A stretch of 64,000 bases of DNA from Methanobrevibacter millerae (GCF_001477655.1 NZ_CP011266.1:2402001-2466000), one strand, 5' to 3'. Counted from the stretch's first letter, positions 29,861 to 38,984 are shown. Translations and numbers: made by a program. The notes: a model not told the origin generated them from the sequence alone.

Positions 29861-29936
29861 TGCACTAAAAATTTAAATATAAACAATTAATAAAGATATT
29901 ATATTAATGAAATTTTTCTTACTTTGGTGATTTAAT

Positions 29937-30506
29937 ATGGGCGAAAACGAAGAGAAAATTGTAATGCCAGGAGATAAATTAGGAATAATTGAACAGTATG
30001 TACCTGGAGAAGGTACTTATGATGACGATGGAGAAATTAAATCATCAGTACTAGGAAATGTTAAAATTAACCAAAAAAAGAGAATTATCTCAGTTGACTC
30101 AAAATTTGGAAAACCTGCTCTTTTGAAAAAAGGTGATATTGTATATGGCCAAATTACTGACATTAAACCGCAAAGGGCAAATATCAATATTGAATGTATC
30201 AAAGACAATCCTAGACCTTTAGCATTGCCATATATGGGAGCAATCCATATTTCCCAAGCTAAAAAGGATTATTTAGAAAAATTAGGGGATGCATTTAGAA
30301 TAGGCGATATAGTCCAAGCTAAAGTAGTTAAAATAACTGGAGATAATGTTGATTTAAGTACTGTAGATAAAGATTGTGGTGTCCTAAAAGCGATGTGTAC
30401 TCGATGCAGAGATTATATGCACACCACCAATAAAAAAGACGAAGTTCAATGTAACTCATGTAATAGAAAAGAAAAACGTAAAGTTTCAACAAACTATGTA
30501 AATTAA
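29937..30506 (+). CDS. csl4: exosome subunit Csl4
   Basis: RNA-binding cap subunit of the archaeal exosome, which degrades and tails RNA. The 189-residue protein has the N-terminal Csl4 domain beginning near VMPGDKLGIIEQYVPGEGTY, an S1 RNA-binding domain (about residues 65-145, GDIVYGQITDIKPQRANI) and a C-terminal zinc ribbon with CTRC and CNSC. GGTGATTTAAT precedes the ATG. It is followed closely by rpoL, a grouping common in archaea. Confidence 0.95.
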   Translation: MGENEEKIVMPGDKLGIIEQYVPGEGTYDDDGEIKSSVLGNVKINQKKRIISVDSKFGKPALLKKGDIVYGQITDIKPQRANINIECIKDNPRPLALPYMGAIHISQAKKDYLEKLGDAFRIGDIVQAKVVKITGDNVDLSTVDKDCGVLKAMCTRCRDYMHTTNKKDEVQCNSCNRKEKRKVSTNYVN

Positions 30507-30521
30507 AATTAGGTAGATAAT

Positions 30522-30797
30522 ATGGATAATATTAAAATTCTTAATAAAACTGCTAATGAAATAGAATTTGAAATTGAAGACGAAAGTCATGGTGTATGCA
30601 ATGCACTCAGACATATTTTAATGCAAGATGAAGATGTTGAATATGCAGTTTACAACATTGACCACCCACTTACTGGAAAACCAATAATGACCATTAAAAC
30701 AAAAGAAGGAAATCCAAAAGATGCATTAAAAAGAGCTGCTGAACAACTTAAGGCAGATAGTGAATCATTCAAACAACTTATTGAAGAAAACTTATAA
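30522..30797 (+). CDS. rpoL: DNA-directed RNA polymerase subunit L (Rpb11 homologue)
   Basis: 91-residue assembly subunit of RNA polymerase; with RpoD it forms the platform equivalent to the bacterial alpha dimer. Family motifs are ESHGVCNALRHILMQDEDVEYAVY and the HPLTGKPIMTIKTKEG stretch, with a closing helix. It lies 15 nt downstream of csl4 and is probably cotranscribed with it. Confidence 0.95.
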   Translation: MDNIKILNKTANEIEFEIEDESHGVCNALRHILMQDEDVEYAVYNIDHPLTGKPIMTIKTKEGNPKDALKRAAEQLKADSESFKQLIEENL

Positions 30798-30830
30798 CTT
30801 CAATATCTTTTACTTTTTTATGTGATTAAT

Positions 30831-31247
30831 ATGGGAAAATACCGAAATCCCAGCTTAACGACAGACATTTTTATTTTTGATGATGATTTAAATTTTATAC
30901 TAATTAAACGTAAAAATGAACCATATAAAGACTACTGGGCACTGCCAGGTGGTTTTGTAGATTATGGGGAATGCGTTGAAGATGCGGCAATAAGAGAAGC
31001 TTTAGAAGAAACCAGCATTAATGTTGAACTAAAAGAACTTGTTGGAGTATATTCTGACCCTTCAAGAGATCCTCGAGGACATACTGTAAGCATAACCTAC
31101 ACTGCAAGAGGAAATATGAAAAAAATGAATGCTGCAGATGATGCATGTGACATAGGCCTTTTTAAACAGGAGGATTTGGAAAAAATAAACCTTGCTTTTG
31201 ACCATGCAAAAATTATTAAGGATTGCCTAAAATCTATTATAATGTAA
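30831..31247 (+). CDS. Nudix hydrolase, ADP-ribose pyrophosphatase-like
   Basis: 138-residue Nudix enzyme with an intact Nudix box, GGFVDYGECVEDAAIREALE followed by ETSI (about residues 40-63). SDPSRDPRGHTVSITY after the box is typical of ADP-ribose or NAD-derived pyrophosphatases, so it may recycle ADP-ribose, but the substrate is unproven. The GTG at 30822 is part of a GTGATTAAT ribosome binding site, so the ATG at 30831 is the start. It shares only about 30 residues of motif with the Nudix protein at 11.1 kb. Confidence 0.87.
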   Translation: MGKYRNPSLTTDIFIFDDDLNFILIKRKNEPYKDYWALPGGFVDYGECVEDAAIREALEETSINVELKELVGVYSDPSRDPRGHTVSITYTARGNMKKMNAADDACDIGLFKQEDLEKINLAFDHAKIIKDCLKSIIM

Positions 31248-31332
31248 ATATTAATATTAAAAAAAAGTATATATTTAAATAATTTAAAATAAAAATCTTA
31301 ATTTGATATAAATAAAATAAGAGGTTGATAAA

Positions 31333-31644
31333 ATGGAATTTTGCCCAGAATGTGGAGCAATGTTACTTCCTAACGATAATAAACTTAAATGCAGTTGCGG
31401 ATATACAAAAGATTTATCTTCAGACAACAACGAATACTCCGTTTCACAAAAAGTGAAAGGTAAACAAGGTGTTGTTAATATGGGTGAAGTTGAAGATATG
31501 AGATCCCAAATAACAGAAGTATGTCCCGAATGTGGTCATGATAAAGCTTATTATGAATTAAAACAAACCAGAAGTGCTGATGAAGCACCTACAAGATTCT
31601 TTGAATGTGCTAAATGTGGACACAAATGGAGAGATTATGATTAA
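31333..31644 (+). CDS. tfs: transcription elongation factor TFS (TFIIS-like)
   Basis: Stimulates RNA cleavage by backtracked RNA polymerase. The 103-residue protein has an N-terminal zinc ribbon (CPECGAM ... CSCG) like Rpb9 and a C-terminal TFIIS ribbon (CPECGHD ... CAKCGHKWRDYD). The acidic pair in RSADEAPTRFF is the catalytic hairpin of TFIIS, which separates active TFS from a plain Rpb9-like protein. GAGGTTGAT precedes the ATG. Its position behind csl4 and rpoL fits the transcription and RNA-decay cluster. Confidence 0.95.
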   Translation: MEFCPECGAMLLPNDNKLKCSCGYTKDLSSDNNEYSVSQKVKGKQGVVNMGEVEDMRSQITEVCPECGHDKAYYELKQTRSADEAPTRFFECAKCGHKWRDYD

Positions 31645-31655
31645 GAGGAAGCATT

Positions 31656-32633
31656 ATGAAAGATTCTAAAGATAAAGAAAATAGAATTTCCAATCTGAAA
31701 AACATGTTTGATCATATGAACGATGATGAAACTGAAGAAAAAGCAGAGGAAAAAAAGGACGAATTAGATGACATTGAAGAAGATGAAGAGTTAATTAACT
31801 TCCTCAATGAAGGAATGGAAGAGTATGAACTTGATGATGAATATATCTACCGTCCAGGAAAAGATTCTATTGAAGCAGTTAATTTAGAAAATGATGCTGA
31901 AATCGATGAAAACTTCATTATTGAAACTGATATTAACGAAAAAATTGACAAGGAATCACAAGTAGTAAATAAAGCATCAGGATATGAAGATGCAATTAAT
32001 GAAAATTTTGATAATATGGTTAACTTTAAAATAGGCGAAAAGCCAATTTTAGCCATAGTAAGTTTAATTTTAGGAATTATATTTATAATAGCTTCAGTTA
32101 TAGTATTTAACTCCGGAACTGACAGAATTGTAGATAATGTAGTTTCCGGTGAAAATAACTTTTTAGTAGTTCTTTTAATAATTATTGGAGCATTGTTAAT
32201 TATCTATGGATTATTTAAAATATTAAATGTTAAAAATCCATTTGATAGTATGTTTGATTCAATGAATGAGGATGAAGAACCAGATGAAAAATTGCAAAAA
32301 GCTGAAGAAAAACCAGAAGAGCCAACTATTCCTAAAAGTAATATTCCATTAGACAAAGAATCCTATAAAATTGGTGAATTTGATATGGATGAGCTTAAAA
32401 GTAGTCTCAAAAAATCTTTTTCTAAAACTGTCAACAAACCTGAAAAAACACACGAAGAAGTAGAAGAAGAAATTGATGTTGAAAATCTTCCTCCTGCACG
32501 TGAAAAAGACCCTGATGATAAAGGATTAATAAAAGAAGAAATTGAAGAAAGAGACTATGAGCAAGCACAGCTTGACGGCGAGTCCATTGATGAGATTTTT
32601 GCTGATGTTGAAGATTTGAAAGATGAAAAATAA
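31656..32633 (+). CDS. acidic membrane protein of unknown function
   Basis: 325-residue protein that I do not recognise as a named family. Residues 1-125 are very acidic and probably disordered (runs such as DDIEEDEELINFLNEGMEE). Two membrane helices follow (about 132-152, ILAIVSLILGIIFIIASVIV; and about 171-190, LVVLLIIIGALLIIYGLF), separated by a short loop. The rest is again charged, rich in Glu and Lys with proline segments. Both tails would face the cytoplasm if the helices form a hairpin. It starts 11 nt after tfs with a GAGGAA ribosome binding site and ends just before a tRNA gene. Confidence 0.75.
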   Translation: MKDSKDKENRISNLKNMFDHMNDDETEEKAEEKKDELDDIEEDEELINFLNEGMEEYELDDEYIYRPGKDSIEAVNLENDAEIDENFIIETDINEKIDKESQVVNKASGYEDAINENFDNMVNFKIGEKPILAIVSLILGIIFIIASVIVFNSGTDRIVDNVVSGENNFLVVLLIIIGALLIIYGLFKILNVKNPFDSMFDSMNEDEEPDEKLQKAEEKPEEPTIPKSNIPLDKESYKIGEFDMDELKSSLKKSFSKTVNKPEKTHEEVEEEIDVENLPPAREKDPDDKGLIKEEIEERDYEQAQLDGESIDEIFADVEDLKDEK

Positions 32634-32643
32634 TTTTTTTATT

Positions 32644-32717
32644 GGGCCTGTGGTCTAGTCAGGAATGACACAGGACTTCGGATCCTGAAATCGGGGGTTC
32701 AAATCCCTCCAGGTCCG
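32644..32717 (+). tRNA. tRNA-Arg (anticodon TCG)
   Basis: Full cloverleaf by hand: acceptor GGGCCTG (32644-32650) with CAGGTCC (32710-32716) including one G-U pair, discriminator G at 32717, D stem GTC/GAC, anticodon stem CAGGA/TCCTG with loop CTTCGGA giving anticodon TCG (32778 is not involved; the anticodon is at 32678-32680), T stem GGGGG/CCCTC with loop TTCAAAT. No intron and no encoded CCA. The anticodon reads CGA arginine codons. Confidence 0.95.
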
Positions 32718-32734
32718 CTATTATTTTATTTAAA

Positions 32735-34564
32735 CTATTTTTTAACCCTAACTAAAGCTTCCTTAAAAAAGTCTGGTACTAACGACCTGTAAATTGGGCT
32801 TTTAAGAACCATATTAATATCTGAATCTAAAATATAAGTGTAGCAATAGTCATCTTCTGCACGCATGCCCCTACCATAAGCCTGCATCAATGTCATGACA
32901 GTCTTATATGCATACCATTTCTGGTCTGTTTTTCTTCTCATGTTAATCTGTTTGTCTCCAAGATAAGGGAAAGGAATCTTATAGATTACCTGAAATCTGC
33001 ACTTATCATAAGGCAAATCAACACCTTCACTCATTGACGGGGAAACAAGAACCAACGGATTTTCATCCTTTTCAAAATAATTCAATATTCTCTCACGATT
33101 ATCAGAATTATGGGAAATCAATCTTGAGTTAATCAGATTATTATTGATGTAATGTTGGCACTTATAGCTGTTGGTATGAATCAGTCCCTTTTCGTCCTTA
33201 TGCTTTTCAAGTATTTCCTTTAAGATAGGGATAGTTTTAGGAGCAGTCTTTTTAATCCTATTTTTGGACATTTTACCTGCAGGATTTAAAATTATAGGTC
33301 TTTTTTCTTTAGTGAATGGACTGTCAACCTTGATATGATATACTTCATCAGGGGATAGACCCAACCATTTAGCAAATAGATTACTGGACAGGATAGTTGC
33401 ACTCATGAAAATTACAACATCCCCATATTTTAAAAGACTATCCTTTGCGTAATGATGAACCCTTAACGGCTTGAAAGAAACACCATTTTCATCACTGTCT
33501 ATAACCCAATTTTTAGGTTCATTTTCAAGGTTTTTCTTAAGTGTCTTGAGTCTGGAAATTGTAGATCGAATCCTATCAGCCTTATTTTTAGATAAATCCT
33601 TAATTTCAATGTCTTCATATGATTCACTGATAGCTGAAATTTCTAAAAGCCAATCTTCAAGTTCACCGTCCTGAAGAGTCTCTTTGGATATGACTTTGCT
33701 TATATCTTTTTCCAAACGGTGATTATACAGGTTGACTTCCATTGTATTCATCAGTTTAGACTCGATATTGTGAGCTTCGTCTAAAATGAGAAGTGAACGG
33801 GTTCCAAAATGTTTTACATAGTTTAACTCTGCAATGGCATAGTCATAATTCATTAAAGTGATTGGTGAGTTGACAGCATTAGCCTTCTGCTGCCAGTAAT
33901 GACAATGACCAGCTGACTGGTAAAATACAGCGCCACCAAATGAATCCTCAAATGCAAGTTCCGCATCCAAAGTCGGGTTTTTGGCAACACCGAATGCACA
34001 AAAGAAATTGCTTGAAGTAGGAGAGGTTTTACAGGCCCCCATATCACATGTAACATCAAGGCCATCATGCAAGCACGAAAAGTTAGACCTTCCCTTAACA
34101 AGAGGAAACTCAAATTCATTGCTGTACTGGGATTGAAGCTGTTTTGTCATGGTCAGAATATAAGCAGAACCATACATTTTTGCAAGCGTAGTTGCAATTG
34201 CAGATTTACCTGTACCTGTTCCAGCTTCCAAAATAATATACTTATAGCCTTGCTTAATTGCATCATCAATATCTTGAATAATCTCAAATTGACCAACCCT
34301 TGGCTCGTCAAACGGAAAGTTCTCAATTATCTCCTCATCAATATTGGGATATTGCTCCTTAAGTTCAAAAAATCTATTGACCTGCATCTTATGGTCTTCT
34401 ATAGAATAGACTTCAGGAATCTCATCATCTAAAATAGAAGACGTTCTAGGTTGAGCGAAACTAAATAAATCTCTAGAAGGCTTTTTTTCACTAGATTTCT
34501 TATTACTACAAATACAATTGCTTTTAAGCATACCACAATTTGGACAAAACATAGAATTTGACAT
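32735..34564 (-). CDS. ATP-dependent DNA helicase, XPD/Rad3/DinG-like, with Fe-S domain
   Basis: 609-residue superfamily 2 helicase. The N terminus holds a small zinc motif (MFCPNCGMLKSNCIC). Helicase motifs are LEAGTGTGKSAIAT (Walker A), LLILDEAHNIE (DEAH) and QAYGRGMRAEDD (motif VI). Between I and II lie cysteines (SCLHDG, TCDMGAC, FFCAFG, HCHYW) placed like the XPD [4Fe-4S] domain, so a 5'-3' DNA helicase in repair is likely. The open frame runs to 34795, but that part overlaps the start of cbiL on the other strand. The ATG at 34564 is chosen (or 34552), with a TATA-like element about 30 nt upstream suggesting a nearly leaderless mRNA. Confidence 0.88.
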   Translation of the reverse strand: MSNSMFCPNCGMLKSNCICSNKKSSEKKPSRDLFSFAQPRTSSILDDEIPEVYSIEDHKMQVNRFFELKEQYPNIDEEIIENFPFDEPRVGQFEIIQDIDDAIKQGYKYIILEAGTGTGKSAIATTLAKMYGSAYILTMTKQLQSQYSNEFEFPLVKGRSNFSCLHDGLDVTCDMGACKTSPTSSNFFCAFGVAKNPTLDAELAFEDSFGGAVFYQSAGHCHYWQQKANAVNSPITLMNYDYAIAELNYVKHFGTRSLLILDEAHNIESKLMNTMEVNLYNHRLEKDISKVISKETLQDGELEDWLLEISAISESYEDIEIKDLSKNKADRIRSTISRLKTLKKNLENEPKNWVIDSDENGVSFKPLRVHHYAKDSLLKYGDVVIFMSATILSSNLFAKWLGLSPDEVYHIKVDSPFTKEKRPIILNPAGKMSKNRIKKTAPKTIPILKEILEKHKDEKGLIHTNSYKCQHYINNNLINSRLISHNSDNRERILNYFEKDENPLVLVSPSMSEGVDLPYDKCRFQVIYKIPFPYLGDKQINMRRKTDQKWYAYKTVMTLMQAYGRGMRAEDDYCYTYILDSDINMVLKSPIYRSLVPDFFKEALVRVKK

Positions 34565-34640
34565 TAAAAATATATTAGTATAGCATGCTATAAATAAATT
34601 ATATAAGAGCATTTGATAAGAAATATTTATAAGTGATAAT

Positions 34641-35342
34641 ATGGCTGAAAGAGGAAAATTATATGGAATTGGTGTTGGACCTGGAGATACTGAATTATTA
34701 ACTTTAAAAGCTGTTAGAATATTGGAATCCGTACCGGTAGTTTTTTCACCAAAATCCTCAAAAGAAAAGGAAAGTATAGCACTTTCAATCGTCAAACCAG
34801 TGATTGAAGGTAGGGATGACTATAAAAAATTAATGCTAGTAGAACCAATATTTCCTATGATTGAAGACAAAGAAGAACTTGAAAAGGTCTGGACATCAGC
34901 TTCCGAGATGATTGCACAATATCTAGATACAGGACGCGATGTTGCATTCATAACCCTTGGTGACCCTTCAATTTTTAGTACTTACTCATATGTTCAAAAG
35001 AAACTGAAAGGAGCCTATGATATTGAAACCGTTCCTGGAATCACTTCATTTACAGCCTGTGCTGCTGCTCGTAATGAAGCATTGGTTGAACAAAATGATA
35101 TTTTATCTGTTGTTCCTAAAATTGATGACAGATTAAATGATGTAATGGAATACAGCAATGCGATAGCTTTAATGAAAGCATCAAGAAACATGCGCAAACT
35201 GGAATTGAAAATTGAAAACAACAAACGCACTACAGACATATATTCCGTTCAAAACTGTACCCGAGAAAATGAAAAAATAATTGATGGCTTTTCAAAGGAT
35301 AAACCTTATCTTACTACAACCATCATAAAACTGGATGATTAA
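34641..35342 (+). CDS. cbiL: cobalt-factor II / precorrin-2 C20-methyltransferase
   Basis: SAM-dependent methyltransferase that methylates C20 during cobalamin-type corrinoid synthesis; methanogens need corrinoids for methyl transfer (Mtr). The 233-residue protein has the tetrapyrrole methylase pattern: LYGIGVGPGDTELLTLKAVR at the start, the ITLGDPSIFSTYSY loop and the VPGITSFTACAA motif. GTGATA precedes the ATG. The 3' end overlaps the convergent msvR by 4 nt. No other cbi genes are in the window. Confidence 0.94.
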   Translation: MAERGKLYGIGVGPGDTELLTLKAVRILESVPVVFSPKSSKEKESIALSIVKPVIEGRDDYKKLMLVEPIFPMIEDKEELEKVWTSASEMIAQYLDTGRDVAFITLGDPSIFSTYSYVQKKLKGAYDIETVPGITSFTACAAARNEALVEQNDILSVVPKIDDRLNDVMEYSNAIALMKASRNMRKLELKIENNKRTTDIYSVQNCTRENEKIIDGFSKDKPYLTTTIIKLDD

Positions 35343-36109
35343 TTCGTATTGAGAGTTAATGGTTCAACTTCAAAAACACATTTGCCATCACCCATAGTAT
35401 AACATTGAATTTCAATTACGCTTACAGGTGAATTGAAGTATTCAGAAAACAATGCTTCAAAGATACCAGTATCTAAAAAGCATGCAGGTTTTCCTGTTTT
35501 TGGCAACAGTTCACATTCAAAACAGTCTTTAGAAGTGATTTTTATTATATCACCTATTTCAAATGAGACCCTTCCCAAACCCTTGTTTTTCCAAAATTTA
35601 GCAATATTGTCCAAGAATATTTCCAGATTATCATCATATAATAAATCGAATAATGATTTGCCGATTTGATTACCCGTTGCCTGCAGGACAGGATCTATAT
35701 TTATTCCCTCCTGGATAAGCATTGACCTTAAAGTATGGAATAATAAGACAGTGAAATCACCATCATCATTAATGATATTATTAATTAAGTAATCTTTTTG
35801 GGTTTCTTCAAGCTCTTTTTGTTCAGATAAGTTAACGGAACCCAAATATTTTGAATTAATGTAAAAAATCTTTTTTCTATTATCCTCAGGATGAATTTTA
35901 TATGACACTATTCCCAATTCTCTTAAGCTTTTCAAGTGTACAGAAACAGTAGATTTGGATTTACCAGTATTTGAGACAATTTCATCAAATTCCATTTCAC
36001 TATCCCTTAACATTTCCAAAATAGTGAGTTTTACTGGACTTTTAACTACATTAACACCTATATTGTTTTCAGAATTGGAGAATATTTGAATTGGTTTTTC
36101 ATCACCCAT
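35339..36109 (-). CDS. msvR: redox-sensing transcription regulator MsvR (HTH plus V4R domain)
   Basis: 256-residue regulator. Residues about 25-90 form an ArsR-like winged helix (VKLTILEMLRDSEMEFDEIV, then STVSVHLKSLRELGIVSY). The C-terminal half is a V4R domain with five cysteines (CFEC, KPAC, IQCY, GKCV). This is the layout of MsvR, the methanogen-specific V4R regulator. In Methanothermobacter MsvR lies next to and controls the F420H2 oxidase operon fpaA-rlp-rub, with redox-active cysteines switching DNA binding. Here it is divergent from fpaA, which supports the call strongly. It overlaps the cbiL 3' end by 4 nt. Confidence 0.9.
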   Translation of the reverse strand: MGDEKPIQIFSNSENNIGVNVVKSPVKLTILEMLRDSEMEFDEIVSNTGKSKSTVSVHLKSLRELGIVSYKIHPEDNRKKIFYINSKYLGSVNLSEQKELEETQKDYLINNIINDDGDFTVLLFHTLRSMLIQEGINIDPVLQATGNQIGKSLFDLLYDDNLEIFLDNIAKFWKNKGLGRVSFEIGDIIKITSKDCFECELLPKTGKPACFLDTGIFEALFSEYFNSPVSVIEIQCYTMGDGKCVFEVEPLTLNTN

Positions 36110-36344
36110 TAATTTACACCTCTTAACTTTATTTTAAATTTTTAACTTAATATAATTAACTAAAATTATATTAAAAATTGAATAAATGCTATGATAAAAA
36201 ATCAATAAATTTCTCAACTGTTCAATTAATCAAACGAACTATTCATTAAAACAAAATCTATATATAGTTAACATTTACATAGATATATTTAATCTATATG
36301 TTTATTCGTATGGATTGAAACAAAATTAATATGAGGAATATAAT
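36110..36344. promoter_or_regulatory. divergent msvR / fpaA control region
   Basis: 235-bp AT-rich intergenic region with promoters in both directions. TATA-like runs for fpaA lie around 36260-36268 and 36283-36291. A TTCGTA half-site (36305-36310) lies 35 nt before the fpaA start, and GTTC (36220-36223) / GAAC (36236-36239) form a weak inverted pair containing CGAA. No exact TTCG-N7-9-CGAA site was found here, so autoregulation must use degenerate sites or differ from the Methanothermobacter model. Confidence 0.55.
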
Positions 36345-37571
36345 ATGAAAGCTAACGCTCAAAAAATAGCCGAAGGAGTATACTGGATTGGTGTTCTTGA
36401 CTGGGATTTAAGAAGCTACCACGGATACACCTTAGATGGAACCACTTACAATGCATACATTGTATTTGGAGAAGACAAAGCAGCAATCATTGATAATGCT
36501 TACCCTGGAAAAACCGCTGAAATGATGGCACGTATCGATGATGCATTCGCACAAGAAGGAAGAGATGTAAAAGTTGACTACATCATCCAAAACCACGTTG
36601 AAAAAGACCACTCCGGTGTTTTATATGACTTACACAAAAGATTCCCTGAAGCACCAATCTACTGTACAGAAATTGCAGTAAAAGGACTTTTAAAACACTA
36701 CCCTAAATTAGAAGGTGCAGAATTCATTACTGTTGGAACCGGCGACACATTAGATGTTGGTGGAAGAACCTTAGCATTTTTAGATGCTTTCTTGCTCCAC
36801 TGGCCGGACAGCATGTTTACCTTACTTGCTGATGACACTGGAATTTTATTCCCTAACGACGCATTCGGTCAACACTTATGTTACACCAAAAGATTCAGTG
36901 ACGAAATCCCTGAATACGTATTAATGGATGCTGCTCAAAAATTCTACGCAAACTTAATTACCCCACTTTCAAAATTAGTACTTAAAAAATTAAATGAAGT
37001 TGTAGAATTAGGATTACTCGATCAAATCAAAGTAATTGCACCATCCCACGGTCAAATCTGGACTGACCCAATGCAAATTATCGGAGCATACCAAAACTGG
37101 GCAACTGGTGTATGTGAAGACAAAATCACAATCATCTACGATACAATGCACTACTCAACCCAAACCATGGCTCACGAAATCGCTGAAGGTGCAATTTCCG
37201 AAGGATACGATGTTGAAATCTTCTTCTTACACGAAGATGAAAGATCAGAAATCGTTAAAAGTATCTTAACCAGTAAAGGAGTTGCAATCGGTGACCCTAC
37301 AATCAACGATGTACCATACCCAAGTATCGGAGACATCATGTACTACTTAAAAGGTCTCTTATTCAACAGAACCGGTATTGAAAGAAAAGCTGTTACCTTT
37401 GGTTCCATGGGTGGAAGAGGAGGAGCTCCTGCTAAACTCGCTGAAGAATTAGGTAACTGTGGATTTGATATTGTAGACACTCAAGAAATTTACTTCATCC
37501 CAACCGAAGATGAAAACGAAGCAAGCTACGAATTAGGTAAAAAATTAGCACAAGCTTGTAAAGAATTATAA
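36345..37571 (+). CDS. fpaA: coenzyme F420H2 oxidase (flavodiiron protein)
   Basis: Reduces O2 to water with F420H2, protecting the methanogen from oxygen. The 408-residue protein has a metallo-beta-lactamase domain with the diiron motif HVEKDH (residues 84-89) and a C-terminal flavodoxin domain (from about 255, [15 protein letters not shown]) that binds FMN. GAGGA precedes the ATG. Its codon use looks strongly biased toward highly expressed codons. It heads an operon with rubrerythrin and is divergent from msvR; together they form an oxygen-response module. Confidence 0.95.
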   Translation: MKANAQKIAEGVYWIGVLDWDLRSYHGYTLDGTTYNAYIVFGEDKAAIIDNAYPGKTAEMMARIDDAFAQEGRDVKVDYIIQNHVEKDHSGVLYDLHKRFPEAPIYCTEIAVKGLLKHYPKLEGAEFITVGTGDTLDVGGRTLAFLDAFLLHWPDSMFTLLADDTGILFPNDAFGQHLCYTKRFSDEIPEYVLMDAAQKFYANLITPLSKLVLKKLNEVVELGLLDQIKVIAPSHGQIWTDPMQIIGAYQNWATGVCEDKITIIYDTMHYSTQTMAHEIAEGAISEGYDVEIFFLHEDERSEIVKSILTSKGVAIGDPTINDVPYPSIGDIMYYLKGLLFNRTGIERKAVTFGSMGGRGGAPAKLAEELGNCGFDIVDTQEIYFIPTEDENEASYELGKKLAQACKEL

Positions 37572-37595
37572 TTTAATTAATGGAGATGTATTATT

Positions 37596-38009
37596 ATGGT
37601 AAAATACGAACATGAAATTGGTATTACAAAAGGAACTCCTGTAGAAAAATTTGTTGCAGGAAACTTTGAAGGAGAAACTAACGAAGTAGGTATCTACTTA
37701 GCAATGTCCAGACAAGCTTCCAGAGCAGGTTACGGAGAATTAGCTGAAGTATTCAAAAGATTAGCATGGGAAGAAGCTGAACATGCTGCAAGATTCTGTG
37801 AAATGAACGGAATTATTAAAGATGACCTCAAAGCAAACATTGAATGGATGATGGGCGGAGAAAAAATGGCTAACGCTGAAAAAAGAGAAGCTTCTGAAAA
37901 AGCTCAAGAAGCTGGAATCGAAACCGCTGCTGATTTCTTCAGAGAAAGTTCCAAAGACGAAGGTCGTCACTACAAAATCTTAGAAGGTATTTTAGAAAGA
38001 TACTTCTAA
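37596..38009 (+). CDS. rub: rubrerythrin-like diiron protein, no rubredoxin domain
   Basis: 137-residue ferritin-like protein. Diiron ligand motifs are [24 protein letters not shown] and [12 protein letters not shown] (ExxH pairs). The C-terminal rubredoxin domain of classical rubrerythrin is absent, so an external electron donor is needed to reduce peroxide. It lies 24 nt behind fpaA and was probably recruited with it for peroxide and O2 defence. A strong hairpin terminator follows. The Methanothermobacter operon also has a rubredoxin-like gene (rlp), which is missing here. Confidence 0.92.
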   Translation: MVKYEHEIGITKGTPVEKFVAGNFEGETNEVGIYLAMSRQASRAGYGELAEVFKRLAWEEAEHAARFCEMNGIIKDDLKANIEWMMGGEKMANAEKREASEKAQEAGIETAADFFRESSKDEGRHYKILEGILERYF

Positions 38010-38037
38010 ATTGGAAGAATTTATTTTCTTTCAATTT
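38008..38037 (+). terminator. terminator of the fpaA-rub operon
   Basis: AAATTGGAAGAA (38008-38019) pairs with TTCTTTCAATTT (38026-38037), 12 bp with one G-U pair and a 6-nt loop. It starts inside the rubrerythrin stop codon and is followed by a T-rich tract. Confidence 0.7.
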
Positions 38038-38079
38038 TTCTTATTTTTTACACCAACAACCAAAGCCTTTAAAAAAATA

Positions 38080-38984
38080 TTATTTCATCCCATTCAAACC
38101 TTTTAATTTCTTATTCTCTTCCAAAAGATGTTCAATCTGCAAATCCTTCTCATCCAACTGCTGACTCGTTTCATCCAACAGCTGATTTAGTTCTTTTATT
38201 TGTAATTCTGACCTTTCCTTATAGATCAATCCTTCATAATCATTACTGTATAACGATTTAGATATCATAATTAACATCTCCTTACAAAAATCCTCATCAT
38301 CCCTAAAATGAAATTTAATCATACTTTTAAGAATCTGATGCAAATCCAACTCAACAGTAAAATCAATTTGCCCAATCTCAGCAAACAACAGTGACAATTT
38401 TTCCATGGTATCTTTTGCATGATTTTCATCTACAAATATTGCAATGTAAGCAAAATACATCAATTCATTTAAGGATAGTTTTTGGTTATTTTCTATTTTA
38501 TCATTCAATATTTTTATTCTTTTTGAAATTTTTCAAAAGTTACTCTATTCACCCTCAATTTGAATGTCTGGTCATGGGACTCACAAAGAATGCTTTCTCC
38601 TCCCAAGTCCATATTCGTCATGACAACTGAATTGGATGGAATATTGTTTTGATGTATCAAACCGATTTTATAATCATATATTGCATCAATCTTATTTTCT
38701 ATAGGATATGTTTGATGCTCAACATTAATCGTTGATGTACAAGTTATATTATCTTTTGGATCAATTAATTGAGCACAATCCATTTCCAAAGGCCTGTTAG
38801 TTGCAGTCAACATATTCAAATCCAATTTTCGTTTGTATTTACCTGGAAAATCAAATGCTTCATGGACAGCTTCAGGATATTCATTTACAAAAAACCTAAA
38901 ACTATGATCACGAGGATTATGGTTAGGTTCCACCATCATCTTATCCACAAGTGTTTCCAGCTTAATCTTTCCATCATTTTTCAT
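38080..38984 (-). pseudogene. Rpn/PD-(D/E)XK-like nuclease-family protein, split by a frameshift
   Basis: Two adjacent frames together make one protein of about 300 residues. The first (38984-38514) has DHSFRFFVNEYPEAVHEAFD and NVEHQTYPIENKID, similar to recombination-promoting nuclease / transposase_31 proteins in which the E-x-Q pair belongs to a PD-(D/E)XK nuclease core. It ends after FEKFQKE. The second frame continues the family sequence without a gap: KRIKILNDKIENNQKLSLNE and onward to 38080, ending in a coiled coil. Adding one base to a five-A run (T5 on the plus strand, 38520-38524) restores one frame. The family name is by similarity of pattern, so treat it as tentative. Confidence 0.65.

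Noticed and set aside
32644-32717. tRNA gene as an integration site for a mobile element
   Set aside because: No integrase, no direct repeat of the tRNA 3' end and no compositional shift on either side were seen.
34565-34795. N-terminal extension of the XPD/DinG-like helicase
   Set aside because: The extra 77 residues overlap the start of cbiL on the other strand, show no family similarity, and precede a TATA-like element and a good internal ATG.
36305-36320. TTCGTA-TGGA-TTGAAA as an MsvR box before fpaA
   Set aside because: The second half matches the expected mirror at only three of six positions. It is mentioned as a half-site, not called as an operator.
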